Source of the DNA: Mantis religiosa
Lineage: Eukaryota > Arthropoda > Insecta > Mantodea > Mantidae
NCBI GenBank assembly: GCA_030765055.1
Contig: CM060953.1
Location: 68,815,647 to 68,879,646 of the forward strand
Direction: 5' to 3'
Length of the DNA stretch: 64,000 bases
Each line of letters begins with the position of its first letter. The stretch's first letter is position 1. The position numbers were made by a program, and so were the translations under genes. Of this stretch, positions 47,106 to 58,492 are shown one piece after another. The notes under the pieces are model-generated. The model searched no databases, was not told the origin of the DNA, and saw nothing but the letters and a program-made list of their open reading frames with translations.

Positions 47106-48575
47106 AATTAAATTAAAGTCTGATTTCTTAATTGCAGTAAAAAGCAACTAATTGCTTCGGAGTAGAATGCAAACCACTCTATTTTAATTTACGTGCATAA
47201 CAAACATGACCCACTTCAATCGTTTGTGCTGCAATACGACCTCAAAGGATAAAAAAATTGAGAGAACCATAAAGAATGAGGAAAATAAATATTAAAAATG
47301 GCGTTAGTAAGGCAGGGAACAGTTCAAGGTACTCAAGCCTCGACTAGGATTTCAACTTTCTATATGAAAACAGTTTTGGTAACCAATATAAAACCTCTCT
47401 TAAAAAGTCAGCAGTAAAATGACAAAAAAGGATAGCAACAGAAAAGTTATGAAAGAATGGACAAAGAGTGCACCAAAAAGAAAACAAAGGAATCTCCAAG
47501 AGGGAGGAATGGGAGAGAAAAAAGAATAAAAACGTATGCTGCAGACAGAAAATCTGAGTGAAACAAATCCGAGTTAAACTTACCTAGAAGCAAAGACATA
47601 ACGGTGTGCCAAATGAGATTGCTGCAAGAGAGCGCCAATAGTTGATTCGTGATTTATTAAAACAAAATCAGTCGTGTTAATAAGTATTACAATCAATGTT
47701 AGTAGAGATGTAATGGGCACGAAGTTAAATACTTATACTTAGTTATTCTTTCTTGCGTAAGGAAAATATTGCACTCAATTCGGAAGTTCATTACAGAGTT
47801 CAAACTTTTTTAGGTTTTCTGATCTCGAAAAGCTTTCTTTAAGAAATATCCGTGTATTTGTGTCTGTCTGTGTGTTCTTGTTACCTGTGAGCTTCAGAAC
47901 TCAAAAATGAAATGTAATTTAAGTATCAGACTTAGTACTTAAATTCAGCACCTTAGATGCATGCTGCATGAACATTTCAAGAAAATGTTCAAACCCAAAA
48001 CTGGCCCTCCCCCACTTGGAACGCTTTCCAAAATGTTGATTTAAAATACCAAACGTTTAACGTTTCGTCTACTTGACGAAGGAAATGTGTATCTGTAATT
48101 TTATGGAAATTTCCTCAGACTCTTCTATTTTCTGAATGCTCAACTGGAAAGAGATAGATTAAATCTTACGGCACAAAAAATGTAGATCGCATTAAAAGAG
48201 AAGATGTGATAAAACTTATGGAATTAACAATTTCAGAGATATTTCTTATTATTAATCTTAATTTCCCAGTAGTTATGTTATTCTCAAATGGAAAATTGTT
48301 ATTAATTTTTCATTCTTTGTCATTCAAAGAGAACAGATTTCCAAAGGCCATATACAGCGCCAGTTCTTTAAAGAGTTTAACTTCAATGAACCATTAAACT
48401 TATTGTTTTTGGATTATGAAAAGTAAATGACTAGGTAAACTTTGGAAAACTATGGGAAATGCTATATGATCCCAAGGTACAACATACTTTCATACATGTC
48501 ATTAGTTCTTTGTAAAACAACACTAAATATTCATAACAACTAAGAGTTGTAATACCCTCCAAATGAACAAAGGAT
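47106..48575. other. intergenic, no gene seen
   Basis: Purine-rich around 47420-47560; otherwise nothing recognised. Confidence 0.45.
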
Positions 48576-48579
48576 TTCA

Positions 48580-49290
48580 ATGTACCTAATGAATAGAATT
48601 TTAGAAAAAAAAATGGTTTTAGAAAGATCCGGAGGGAATCGACCTAAACAAGGAGAAGCAAATTTAAAAAATATTGTTCGCAGATGATCAGATATTGTTA
48701 GTGGATTCTGAAGATAATTGACAAAGATTGCCGAACTTTTTGAATTAAATAATAAAAGAATACGATATTAAAAGATCATATCATAAAGCTAAATGAATTA
48801 ATGTGTGTTGCAAAATAGAGAAGGTGTAAAAATAGTAATAGACAACATAATAATAGAATAAATATGCAATATGCAATACTTGGGATATAAGATAAATGTG
48901 GTAAGAAAGAATGAGGATTCGCAAACGAATATAGTAAAACATAACAAGCCAAATGGATTTATTAGGAAATATTTTGTATAAAATATGGGAACAGAAATAA
49001 AATAGAGGCTTTACAATGTAGTATAAACCAGCCTTAAAATATGCAAGTGAAGCCTGGACGTTGAGAAGCGAAGATAAATTACTATTAGTAGTAGCACAAA
49101 TCTACTTTATGTGCCATTCGATGGGGAAGACTACAGGAGATAGAATTAGAAAGCAGGATATAAGAAAGCAGTTGGGAGTTGAAAATGTAGTTGAGATATG
49201 TAGCTAGCAGAAGCAATGGAATAAATCTAAGGAAACACGAGACATAGGATGACCAAGAAGAAGCTGGAGTGCTAAAACAGCTGCTATATA
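48580..49290 (+). pseudogene. non-LTR retrotransposon reverse transcriptase relic
   Basis: The plus strand encodes ILFADDQILLVDSEDN at 48671-48718, containing the reverse transcriptase catalytic box F/Y-A-D-D. Further on are MQYLGYKINV (about 48868-48897), ALKYASEAWTLRSEDKLL (49035-49088) and QDIRKQLGVENVVEI (about 49153-49197), then PRRSWS near 49253. This order (FADD, YLGY, Y-x-S-E-x-W-T-L, then the C-terminal RPRRRW-like block) is the end of the RT domain and tail of many arthropod non-LTR elements. Numerous stops and shifts break it and the 5' half is absent. The clade is not assigned. Confidence 0.8.
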
Positions 49291-50000
49291 ATTAACCACG
49301 GAACAGGTCATCGGGCTAAATCTCGGAAGGGAGAAGAAAATGAATATTTTCGCTTTTGCATTTCCATATATTTCTTGCAGACACAAGAAAATTGGTAATG
49401 CCATAATATATATCTCGATTAACATGAAGCACAGAGAGAAACAATGGAACAGAGAGAGCAAGAATAGCTTGTACAAAAGTAGGAGAGGACATGGGTGCTG
49501 CATATTAGAACTTTGTTAACAAAATACCTGTGGCAGCCTCAGTGAAACAGTCGTTTGTTTACTTCTCTTTATAGTTGTGTTAAACAACTGAGGCGTGAGA
49601 ACCATAAAGGCACAAAGCACAGCAAAATAGTTTTAGAAAAATAGATGTTTATAAAATCAAAATTTCTATTACGCAGTACTACTTGCGAAGGTAATGTAAA
49701 GAGTGAATCATGTTGGCAACACTAGATAAAAATTGAACAGCGTAGAGTAAAAAAAATGATACTTCATGCTTTTGGCCCTTATGTAACTGAAAATCAGGAA
49801 AAATTGGCGAGCTTCTTATGAATGTTTCATTAAATCATAGAGATTCTAAACCAGAGTTACAGCTGGTTGTCCAGAAAGTTGGCAAATACCAAGAGCATAC
49901 ATACATGCTAAAATCTCAAACTCAACAATATTGTGCTTAAGGTCCTTAGGGTTCTAAGCGCCTCAATTTTCATCCTCCGTTATCCTTTGTATAGTATAAA
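49291..50000. other. intergenic, no gene seen
   Basis: May include the degraded 3' end of the upstream non-LTR element. Nothing else recognised. Confidence 0.4.
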
Positions 50001-50327
50001 TTAGAAAATAGGTGAGATAAAGTTAGACAACGGTAGGACACAGCCACGTACTGCGATCTCCAACAGATCTATTGTGGCTAACATCCCCAGGTGCAAGTAA
50101 TGAACTGAGGTAACCACAGGAGGCAGACAAACCACACATACCCGCGGAAGATCCTGACAGGTACCGAGAGCTCTTCTTTTCAGTCCCAGGTCCCGCATTT
50201 CAGCCACCACCCCCTTCAGGTGCTTTGGTGACAAGTGCCACTCTCCAGCGATCACACCACACCGCTTGGCACCGACAACAGTCTTAACAAAATACATGCA
50301 CCTGCGCCATCTTTCCAGCATTTTCAT
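50001..50327 (-). CDS. unrecognised 108-codon open frame, GC-rich
   Basis: This frame is clearly GC-richer than its surroundings. It encodes a basic N-terminal half (ERWRRCMYFVKTVVGAKRCG, then HLSPKHLKGVVAEMRDLGLK) and a Val/Leu/Cys-rich second half (PRVCVVCLPPVVTSVHYLHL). No family is recognised. The local composition and lack of AT-rich codons make it stand out from chance frames, but it could equally be part of a GC-rich dispersed repeat. No splice or promoter evidence. Confidence 0.22.
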   Translation of the reverse strand: MKMLERWRRCMYFVKTVVGAKRCGVIAGEWHLSPKHLKGVVAEMRDLGLKRRALGTCQDLPRVCVVCLPPVVTSVHYLHLGMLATIDLLEIAVRGCVLPLSNFISPIF

Positions 50328-51218
50328 ACATCACGAGCCTGAACGTATGATCGTACATATGAATGATAAGGAAATAGGAAATAGGTTTGAAATAAATATA
50401 TTTGTCCAATGAAATTAAACACCCCAACATTCATCTTTATGACAAAGGAAAAGTACAAAATACTAAGTCAAAGAGCTCTGTCAGCAGGCATGAACCTACA
50501 ACTTCTAGAATGCCGTTCACATACAATATCGCGGCACCATCTTGCTTGCTAAGCTACTTTCTAAAAAAAGAGTATGTTTTAATGTTACAAATTCGATCTA
50601 AAGGTTGATCTATAACATGTACACTGAACTGTATAAAATGTGGCCTATGATGGAATGCAGCTGTTAATATTTGTACTTCGTCAGGTACGGTGATCTGTTC
50701 TGTTCTTCGATCACAATTCTAGTCATTGGATTGCATCACCTCTCTTTTTTGTGTAAGTGCCAAGGGAACATTGTACCACAGACCTTGTATTTTTGTTTTC
50801 TTACTATCGATTTGATTATTGCCAGTCGATTACAGTTATTGCCTTCGTCTTCATATCGTTGATGATAGCTCTCATATATAGTTGTCGATTAGTTCAACAA
50901 AACATGGAAGTTGCACTTCATTCATTTCTAAACAACACAAATAATACTGTAATTGCTTTAGTCTTTCTTGTGTAAGGAAGTGAAGTCCGACGTTGGTTAT
51001 CTAAAGGTTAAAACCTTATAAAGATGAAACCATAAATCAATGTAGGAGAATGGAGATTATTTATGCATCTAAATTTTCCGAAAGAACAGGACGAAATCAT
51101 CACAGCTTCCATAGCCATATGCCATTTCTAGAGTACTTCAACACATTACTTTCTTTTAGAGAAAGACAGCTGCGAGAGTTGTGACGTATTTCAGCCGGGA
51201 GCGAGGCCTGCAGTATGT
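50328..51218. other. intergenic, no gene recognised
   Basis: Two overlapping short plus frames (50671-50975) are hydrophobic and unrecognised. Confidence 0.45.
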
Positions 51219-51289
51219 GTGACGTCAGGAAAGAGCCTGTACTACCAAGTTGCCTACATAAATGGCGCTATGAGTACAGAATCTGAGGG

Positions 51290-51669
51290 TTCAGTCAAGT
51301 GTGGCGCATTCGATGACAACAATGTAGCTGCCACGTACCAAATGGAGCTGTTAAATTTACAATGTGACGATTTATTGAAGAACAAATATACACACAACAA
51401 AGACTTGGCTGATTTTTACAAGAATGCCCCCCCCAAACCATTATTCCAAAGTTTTATTCACTTGCCGCATGGACATTGAGTATGTTTGACTCGACATTGT
51501 CTGCGAACAACTTTTCTTCTTGTTGTGAAATTAGATAAGTCCAAACCCCCAAGTACCTTGTCGGATCACAATCTAACATGCAGCCTTGAAATGTTTTAGA
51601 TATTAAGTCCTGACATTGATAAACTAGTTAAAGAAAAACGAGACAGAAAATGTCGGAAAATGTCCACGT
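51290..51669 (+). pseudogene. hAT-type transposase C-terminal relic
   Basis: Within the open frame ending at 51479 the stretch ATYQMELLNLQCDDLLKNKY followed by LADFYKNAPP matches, from memory, the region shortly before the hAT dimerisation domain in GTF2IRD2/FAM200-like proteins (Q-x-E-L-x-x-L-Q-C, then L-x-D-F-Y). The relic continues in shifted frames: MFDSTLSANNF (normally a G-S-T-Y-x-C-E-Q-x-F block), then SKPPSTLSDHNLTCSLEMF and SPDIDKLVKEKRDRKC to about 51669. Stops and shifts make it dead. The upstream part of the open frame (51219-51289) shows no hAT similarity, so the element is truncated at its 5' side. Confidence 0.75.
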
Positions 51670-53804
51670 AATTTTGTTCTGAATAAGTCTCCTCTAATTT
51701 GCAGAGAAATTTACTTTATATTTTCATGTATTTACTTTATAACCTGCCTGACCTTCAGATAAAATACGAGTTGAAATGCGATATATTTTTCATAGCACAG
51801 AGCCAAAAGAAAATTGTTTATAAACTGTGACCAATTGTGTAATTAAAGCAGTCAGCCTTAATATTATAACACCCAAGATGTAAGTCGTGCATATTATTAA
51901 TACCCTATACGTCTTCAGTCTTTCCTACGCTGTCGGAACCCCAACACATCAAACTATTTCCTTCTTCTTTGGCGGTAGAAATCAACACGGTGACGTCACA
52001 CGCTAACGTGCCTTTCGTTCGGGAGCATAATTGACGGTTAGAGCTGGCGGAACTGATGTCACAACGCCACTACCTGTCTTCCCCTGCTTTATTTTATTGA
52101 CTGGTGCTGTCAAGCTTTGTAGTAGTGCCAGACAAATTAGCATTCATGTGCTACTCTACAAACTCATTAGGTAGTAATGAATAGTCATATAGGTGAGGAA
52201 TAGCTCCCTCAATTAGAAAATAGAAGTAGAAATAAGTATGGAATCATAAGTTTATGGCCCTATGACTCTCTTCTCAATCTAAGGGTGAAGGAGGCACCAG
52301 GGGATATGCATTACACACCCTTTTAATGTCCCTACACATGACCTGAAATTGTACATCATACGTAGATTTGGAAGTCTACAATCTACATTTATCTAAAACT
52401 ATCAGTTGCTGAGTAAAACATACAGATCAACGAAAACTTCCTATTTTCACTAATGCGGACTATTTTGTTACCGTACCTTTATGCCTCTTCCAGGACGACA
52501 TTAGCCCGCTTATGGACCTCGGTAACCAATAACGTATATTGTTTTGAACGGATCTATTATTCTGTATCGTGTTTTGATAGTAAAAGTTTTATTTACTGGC
52601 GTAAAATATAGTGTATAGCTAAGATGCCTTACTGGAAAACAAAACTGGAGAACGTTTAACAATGTGGTCTTCAGATGAGAGCGTGGTGACTCGACTTCAG
52701 AATGGTATTCAAGTCTTACGTAGCTCCTACTAGCAAGCTTTCATTACTATCTCTTTTTGTCGATTTTCCGACAATTTAAATTTTGTTACTTTGTTGCGGA
52801 TGTCCTTTAAAAATCACGATTCATTTATTTGCAAAAAACATAACTTGTTAAGCTCGAATGTTTGACCGGCTTACCTACGTTGAGCGAGATGATGGATTCA
52901 TATCAGAACCTAAAAATGTCATCATTTAATAGGTTATCTCCATGGTTACGGTTTATCAGCGACACATCATGTCACGTGAACAAGCCAATAAAACTGTGCA
53001 ATGCCGACAAAGCTCTAATTCTGTAATCCTACAAGCTAATTTGTGCACAACATGGCCAACCTTGTACAATCCAACGCCGGGATCATGTCGCTCTTAACCT
53101 AATTGGAGATGACAGGCGCAATAGCCGTTATGTTTAATGTCTGTTCGCAGAACAATCAGTGTTGTGATAACATCCATTATTAAAGTGTTTTATAAACAAG
53201 CTAACGCAAGCCATTCTAAGCTGACAGATACGCGTTTTATTTTGCGTATCATGTGAATATGCATAGTAAGATGATGTATGCCACACATATATCATTTTGG
53301 AAGTTGTTTCTATAAGATTTACACCAAAAATTCGAGTATAACTTTTGCATGAGCTAAATTTTGGGAACCCATGAATGCAAAAAGAGCATCTCTATGTGTG
53401 TAAACAGTATAACTAAAAAAGTAAACGTTTGATAAATGAAATAAGCTTGAAATTTAAATTAATGTCTTTCAGAGCAAAGATTTTTCAAGAAAAGATCTCC
53501 CTCATTAACAACTATTTGCATGAAAGATTATTAAAAGTATTATATTTTCTCGAAAATGTCTCAAATGCAACCAAAACACCCTAGGGACATCATGTATCAC
53601 CTATGTACCTTCCGCTTTCTGGGAAACAGTGCAAGACGTTCTACTTACCCGGAAAGAATTCTGAATAATTTTGGGCGGCCAGTACAAATTGAGGGATAGG
53701 TATTAAAATCGCACTACACAAAAAATTTACTGAAGTCTCTTCAAAGAAAGCAATTTATTGCAATTAAACCTTATATTTTGTGATATTTCATCGTATGTAA
53801 CTCA
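51670..53804. other. 2.1 kb intergenic, no gene seen
   Basis: Contains a TGACGTCA palindrome near 51991 and a GC-richer stretch to 52120. No coding or repeat assignment. Confidence 0.45.
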
Positions 53805-54005
53805 TTTACAGACCACCTTCGTGTCTAGCAACCTTGTATCTCCCAAGATCGTGGGTTCAAATCCGCAGGCGGACGAAGAGGATATTTTTTCGGGAGCAGA
53901 AGTCCTTAGAACTGAAATCGGTTTTGCGTGTCTTATGGGAAACCTAGGCCTGAGCAAAACACTTCCGATCATCATTAGTGGACACTCAGCCCAGTATGGC
54001 ATCCA
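53805..54005 (+). mobile_element. tRNA-headed SINE-like repeat E
   Basis: The stretch TGTCTAGCAACCTTGTATCT followed by GTGGGTTCAAATCCGC (B box) is a tRNA-like head. It is followed by a non-tRNA body (GTCTTATGGGAAACCTAGGC, CTTCCGATCATCATTAG). Only one copy is in the window, so family status is inferred. Confidence 0.5.
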
Positions 54006-54126
54006 CCGATCTCCTGGTTTCCGTCCAGTCGCTTTTTAACCTTCGAGCTACCATGGCCAACGTGCCAGGAGATCCGTGGTTCAAATCCCGGCCATGGCAT
54101 TGAATTTTTCATGTTGACTCTATCCA
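54006..54126. mobile_element. palindromic fusion of two family D halves
   Basis: Positions 54008-54063 are the 5' half of the tRNA-like core on the minus strand. From 54064 the sequence is the 3' half plus tail on the plus strand (GGTTCAAATCCCGGCCATGG, then ATTGAATTTTTCATGTTGAC). The junction ATCTCCTGG...CCAGGAGAT pairs with itself. Confidence 0.7.
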
Positions 54127-54159
54127 TCAAATATCTTAGCCTATATATGGCTAGTGTGG

Positions 54160-54445
54160 AGAAACGATTAATTTCCATCAATTAACTAAAATAATAAGAG
54201 TTAAATAATGAATCCTGGGACTCAAGTACTTACGACAGTAAGTCGCCACAAATGGTGTATCTCGGATGCGAGAGCCCCTAGTGGTCTACCGGAGAAATAT
54301 ACGAGTCAACTGGAGAATTTAATGTCAAGTCGGCAAGTTGGCCATGGTAGCTCTAAGGTTAAGAGTGACTGGACGGAAACCAGGAGATCCGTGGTTCAAA
54401 TCCCGGCCATGGAATTGAATTTTTCATGTTGACTCTATCTATCTA
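54160..54445 (+). mobile_element. tRNA-like repeat family D, complete unit
   Basis: Same layout as the 30163 unit: AATTTCCATCAATTAAC, GTAAGTCGCC, CCTAGTGGTCTACCGG, GAGAATTTAATGTCAAG, tRNA-like core 54340-54413 with pairing acceptor arms (GGCCATGG / CCATGG), and tail. It follows the preceding half-unit in tandem. Confidence 0.82.
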
Positions 54446-54959
54446 AAAGCTAGGCTTACGTGTATCTTGTTGTCCTAATCCTAGAATTAGTCTGAGAGAT
54501 TTTTTTTTCCATAAAGAGCACTTAAAGAGCTTCCACATATTAGAATGTCAGCTATTTCTTTGTAAGTTCTTTCGGCATTCAATTGGCTCTCGTGTTTGAC
54601 TGCTAAGACCCTCAATACCAGGGTGAGGTTCATTTAGCTATCACTATTCCCTATGTATCTATAACTAGACATGAGATGTATCCATTTCACCAGGATTCAT
54701 GTAAAAATGAATTACACGAATCACAAGCTCCATAGAATACTTGATTATCCCACTAATAAGCAATAGTGGATAAAGAAATTTATATCATTATAACGCGTGA
54801 AAATGTTTGCTATTTATGCAAGAAGCAACAAAGAAAGGCCGGAATGTTAGTGCTTTGCAGTGTAACAATGAAAATTTGAAAGGGACCCTTTTGGAATGAC
54901 TTGGCAGAGTTTTTTAAATGAAAAACCACTATTTAAAATATGCTCTGAAAAGCAATTAA
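54446..54959. other. intergenic, no gene seen
   Basis: No recognisable features. Confidence 0.45.
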
Positions 54960-55950
54960 CTAGATTTCAAAGTATAGACCATTAGAGTTTATGGTCTAGA
55001 GGCAACGTTCAGTGAGCTATAGTACCCCACGATGGTACCAATCTCTGGTTTTTAATGCGAAAACGTCGGTGAGACTCATTTGCACTGCTTCAATGTTCTG
55101 AAATTTTCTCCAACATAGAAAATGGGCCATGGCTCGAAAAAGATGTTAACATGATGGTGCGAGAACAGGGCTGTATGATGGATGTGGTAGCAGTTCGATT
55201 CCTCCCAATTTCTGGATATTTTATATGGTTTTATTGCAGTGTGGGCTGTTGCATTATGCTATTACAATACAACTCTACTTCGGTTAACTAATGCTGGGGA
55301 TCTATGCCTCAAAATTTAATGAACTCATTCCAGTTGTTGAGAATAAAGATCCGCATCAATCACCCGCCGTTTGGAACGAACTCCCAGTGAATCACACCAG
55401 AAACAAAACATTATTTTGGGACCGAATTGACTTTTTTAAGGATGATTTTCGCAGTTTGGCGGAGATCAAGCCACTGTTTCGAGGCTCCAGGGTTTCGGTA
55501 ATATACGCATTTTTCTTTACAAGCGATAATTCTCCCGACAAACCTATCATCCATGGGATTACGGATAAGTTGACGACAGATATCCGCTCTACGTTCAGCT
55601 TGTTGAGGTGTCAGTTCATGTTGTACAATCTAAAGCTTCTCAATGATTTTCTAAGTGCCATAATGGCGATGTATAGTATCCATTGATGCACCAAGCTTTA
55701 CTGAAATCCTACGGGTACCTTTGTACATTTTCTCTGAAACGTTGTGTGCATCCTCAATATTCCATACTCTACGTCTTCCAGAACGTAGTAAATCTTTAGT
55801 GTTTTCGTCTTTATTGTTGAGACTGATTTGCATGCTCACTAACGACAGCTTCTCTTTCCACTTCTCGTATTTTTCGAGCTGCGGCAACGGCCTTTTAATC
55901 TTGTTTCCAATAGTGATTTAGAAGGACTCTCACTTCAAACTTTACTATCT
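54960..55950 (-). pseudogene. third mariner lineage, full-length but decayed transposase
   Basis: Nearly the whole transposase can be followed on the minus strand in shifting frames. At 55943-55850 are KFEVRVLLNHYWKQD and AARKIREVEREAVVSEHANQ (first helix-turn-helix). At 55780 is LRSGRRRVWNIEDAHNVSEK. The block GTRRISVKLGASMDTIHRH follows. At about 55640-55420 are VQHELTPQQAERRADICRQL, NPMDDRFVGRIIACKEK and YYRNPGASKQWLDL, then VIHWEFVPNG. Near 55170 is LAPS, and at 54962 NSNGLYFEI and a stop. All three catalytic Asp positions appear changed (CKEK for DEK, HNA for DNA, SPVLAPS for SPDLAPS). The plus-strand open frame 55291-55686 is only its shadow. Confidence 0.88.
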
Positions 55951-56269
55951 CTATTTTGTGATTGTTTATTAACAACTGAAGACTGATAGACGTGGACAAT
56001 ATATGCTTCACAGGTCATGGCATTCTTTAAATAGCCATTGCCAAATCAAAAAAAGTCCAATAAATCTTCCAAAAAGCCAAAATAAAAAAACCGACATTAC
56101 TTACGAGACAACCTAAAGTGTTAAGGGAACATTAACAACCCTATCCCACCAATGTTACAACTGCAAAGTCCATAAGCCATTGCTTACAACCTCTGTAAGA
56201 GGCGAGCGAGATCTTTATAGAATATTGTCACCCGAAAATCGGAATTCCCGAGAGAACCAGCAGCTGGCA
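55951..56269. other. flank of mariner relic and LTR
   Basis: Likely includes the untranslated end and TIR of the minus-strand mariner. The TIR was not identified. Confidence 0.35.
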
Positions 56270-56723
56270 TGTAGGGACCAGACGGGTAGCATTAAGCCCA
56301 CGCCTACCCATTTATCTGTGTAGCGCTAACGAGAGGATGGTTGGAAAAACATCACTAGCCATCTCTTCTCCTCCCCCTGACGTCTGGAACAATCGGGATG
56401 ATTCACTGAACCGCGAATCTTCGAGAAACAGCGATCTTCGTATAAAAGGGCTGCAGTTGGCGAGTCAGTTCAGTTCAGGGAGACCAGCCGTGAGAAGCGC
56501 CGATTTCGCAAACGGACTGGAAGACGGTGTACGTGTATCAGAGGAGTTGTACGTAATCGTGAGTGTGGAATGGACCTGTGACAGATGAACTGGTGGATTG
56601 TAATTGTGTGCGCTACGTAATTTTATGTAATCGGCAAGTGTTCCAACTGTAATTCAGTGGAAATAAAGAACAATTTGAGTTCGTGCAATTGGAATTTTAA
56701 TTTCACAAACCCACAAAGTCACA
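56270..56723 (+). mobile_element. LTR, plus strand
   Basis: Starts TGTAGGGACC and ends CCCACAAAGTCACA. TATA box TATAAAAGGG at 56441-56450, followed by TCAGTTCAGTTCAG (a probable initiator), and poly(A) signal AATAAA at 56662-56667. The last 20 nt match the sequence just before the gag primer site at 63.3 kb, so both belong to one LTR family. Confidence 0.75.
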
Positions 56724-56737
56724 ATATAGATGCATAC

Positions 56738-57187
56738 TGTGACTTTGTGGGCACTTAGAATTAAAACTCCAATTTGCAGAAATTCAAATGTTCTTTATTT
56801 CCGTAGAAATACACTTTGGTCAAGCCTTAAAGGAGCAGAATTACGTCGCATACACAATTACAATCTTCCATTTCGTCTGCCACACCACCAGACAAAGAGT
56901 TCAAAATACAGCTGCACGATTATCAAGTTCCATTTCGACCATCACACTCACTGGTAATCGCGGTTCTTTCTTATATGCCTCTTCATGGTTCCAGAAGGTA
57001 ATCGAATGTTCTGTAAGATGGCACCAGACAAAACACGAACGTTCCAGACACCTAACTAAATCCGTTTCGGCATGCCCTTATCTCTGCACGATCTTTATCT
57101 GTTTCAGCAAGCTCTTTATCTCCGTGCTACACTGTCCGTCCCTTATCTCTCCGCGCCGAAGCCTTCGTAGGTAAGAGTAGCGATACA
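56738..57187 (-). mobile_element. LTR, minus strand, facing the previous LTR
   Basis: On the minus strand it starts TGTATCGC, has a TATA-like CATATAAG (plus 56970-56977), AATAAA (plus 56794-56799), and ends GCCCACAAAGTCACA. It is separated from the plus LTR by only 14 nt, so the two U5 ends face each other and GTGACTTTGTGGG forms a hairpin with its partner. It shares its U5 with the 35.2 kb LTR. Confidence 0.7.
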
Positions 57188-57198
57188 CTTTTATATTA

Positions 57199-58490
57199 CG
57201 AGGCATGTTTTTTAAGTCAGTACGGTTTTGCGACTCCGCCGCCGCAGCGCTACGGTCGACGTTCCGCGCATGCGCGCTGGTTACCTACATCCCTTGTCTA
57301 CGCACTGACACCATTACAGTCTCATTCTTCATTGTATACGTTGGTTACTGAGTGTTTAAGATGCCTCCGACAATCGCGAGTCCCACCGATTGTGAAGTAC
57401 CGGCTATTATACAATTTGTTAGTGCTAAAGCCATAAAACCGATCTATATTCATCGTGAGATCTGTGAAGTTTACGGACAAAACATTATGAGTGATGGAAT
57501 GGTAAGGAAATGGGCGAGAGCATTTAAAGATGGCCGCACAAATGTAAATGTTGAAGAACGGAGTTGGCGTCCTTCGGTCGTTACTGAAGATTTGATGCAG
57601 AAAGTGGACGAAAAGGTGAGAGAAAACATTGTGTCATTGTGTGGCACTTTCCTCAATATGCCTCTAGTGTTTTGTATCTCATTGTGACCGAGAACTTGAA
57701 GTATCGGAAATTGTGTTCACGTTGGGTTCCGAAAATGTTGACGGATTTGCACAAATCCCAACGTTTAGGCAGGGCATTGTTTTTCCTTGAGCGGTACCAC
57801 AATGAACGTGAAGATTTTTTAGACCAAATTGTTACTGGTGACGAAACATGGGTAGCCTACGTCACACAAGAATCGATACAATCCATGGAATGGCGACTTT
57901 CATCATCACCCACAAAAGTGAGGTTTAAGCAAACAATTTCTGCTCGGAAAATCATGTGCACAGTTTTTTGGGACAGAAAAGGAGTATTGCTAGTGGAGTT
58001 TCTGCCTCGTAATGAGACAAGCAATGCAGCGTCTTATTGTGAGACATTGAACAATCTGCGCCGTGCAATCCAGAACAAAAGACGTGGCCAATTGAGTAAG
58101 GGTATCGTTTTGCTGCATGACAATGCCCATCCACATGTGGCTAATCAGACCAAAGATCTCATCAAATCTTTTCAATGGGAAACTCTAGATCATCCTCCAT
58201 ACAGCCCTGATCTGGCGCCCAGCGACTACCATATGTTCCTGCACTTGAAGAAACATCTGGGCGGTCAGCGTCTTCAAGAAAATAATGAAGTCAAAACAGT
58301 TGTGATACAGTGGTTAACACGCCAGATGGCAGAATTTTATGAGGAGGGTATGAAAAAACCGGTGCCACGTTATGACAAGTGCCTCAATATTGACGGAAGT
58401 TATGTAGAAAAGTAGATTAAGGTACAGACTCTCAGGCAAAAATAAATTTTTTTAATTCGAAAACGGTACTGACTTAAAAAACATGCCTCG
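57199..58490 (+). mobile_element. complete mariner element, 1292 bp
   Basis: Both terminal inverted repeats are present. The outer 25 bp (CGAGGCATGTTTTTTAAGTC and AGTAC) are identical in inverted orientation (57199-57223 and 58466-58490), and similarity continues past one mismatch. TA dinucleotides flank both ends (57197-57198 and 58491-58492), the mariner target duplication. Total length is typical of the family. It lies 11 bp beyond the minus LTR start. Confidence 0.97.
57361..58415 (+). pseudogene. mariner transposase with one 13-nt deletion
   Basis: Starting MPPTIASPTDCEVPA at 57361, the first frame covers the N-terminal DNA-binding region (INIMSDGMVRKW-type second helix, here NIMSDGMVRKWARAFKDG) to about 57628. 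Comparison with the 37.5 kb copy shows a 13-nt deletion there, which shifts the frame. The second frame continues from about 57639 to the TAG at 58413-58415. It has the linker motif WVPKML, GDETW (first Asp), HDNAHPH (second Asp) and YSPDLAPSDYH (third Asp), with exactly 34 residues between the second and third Asp (DD34D). No other stop was seen. TIRs are intact, so transposase from elsewhere could still mobilise it. Confidence 0.93.
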
Positions 58491-58492
58491 TA

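Noticed and set aside
55291..55686. 131-codon plus frame
   Set aside because: Antisense shadow of the decayed minus-strand mariner transposase.
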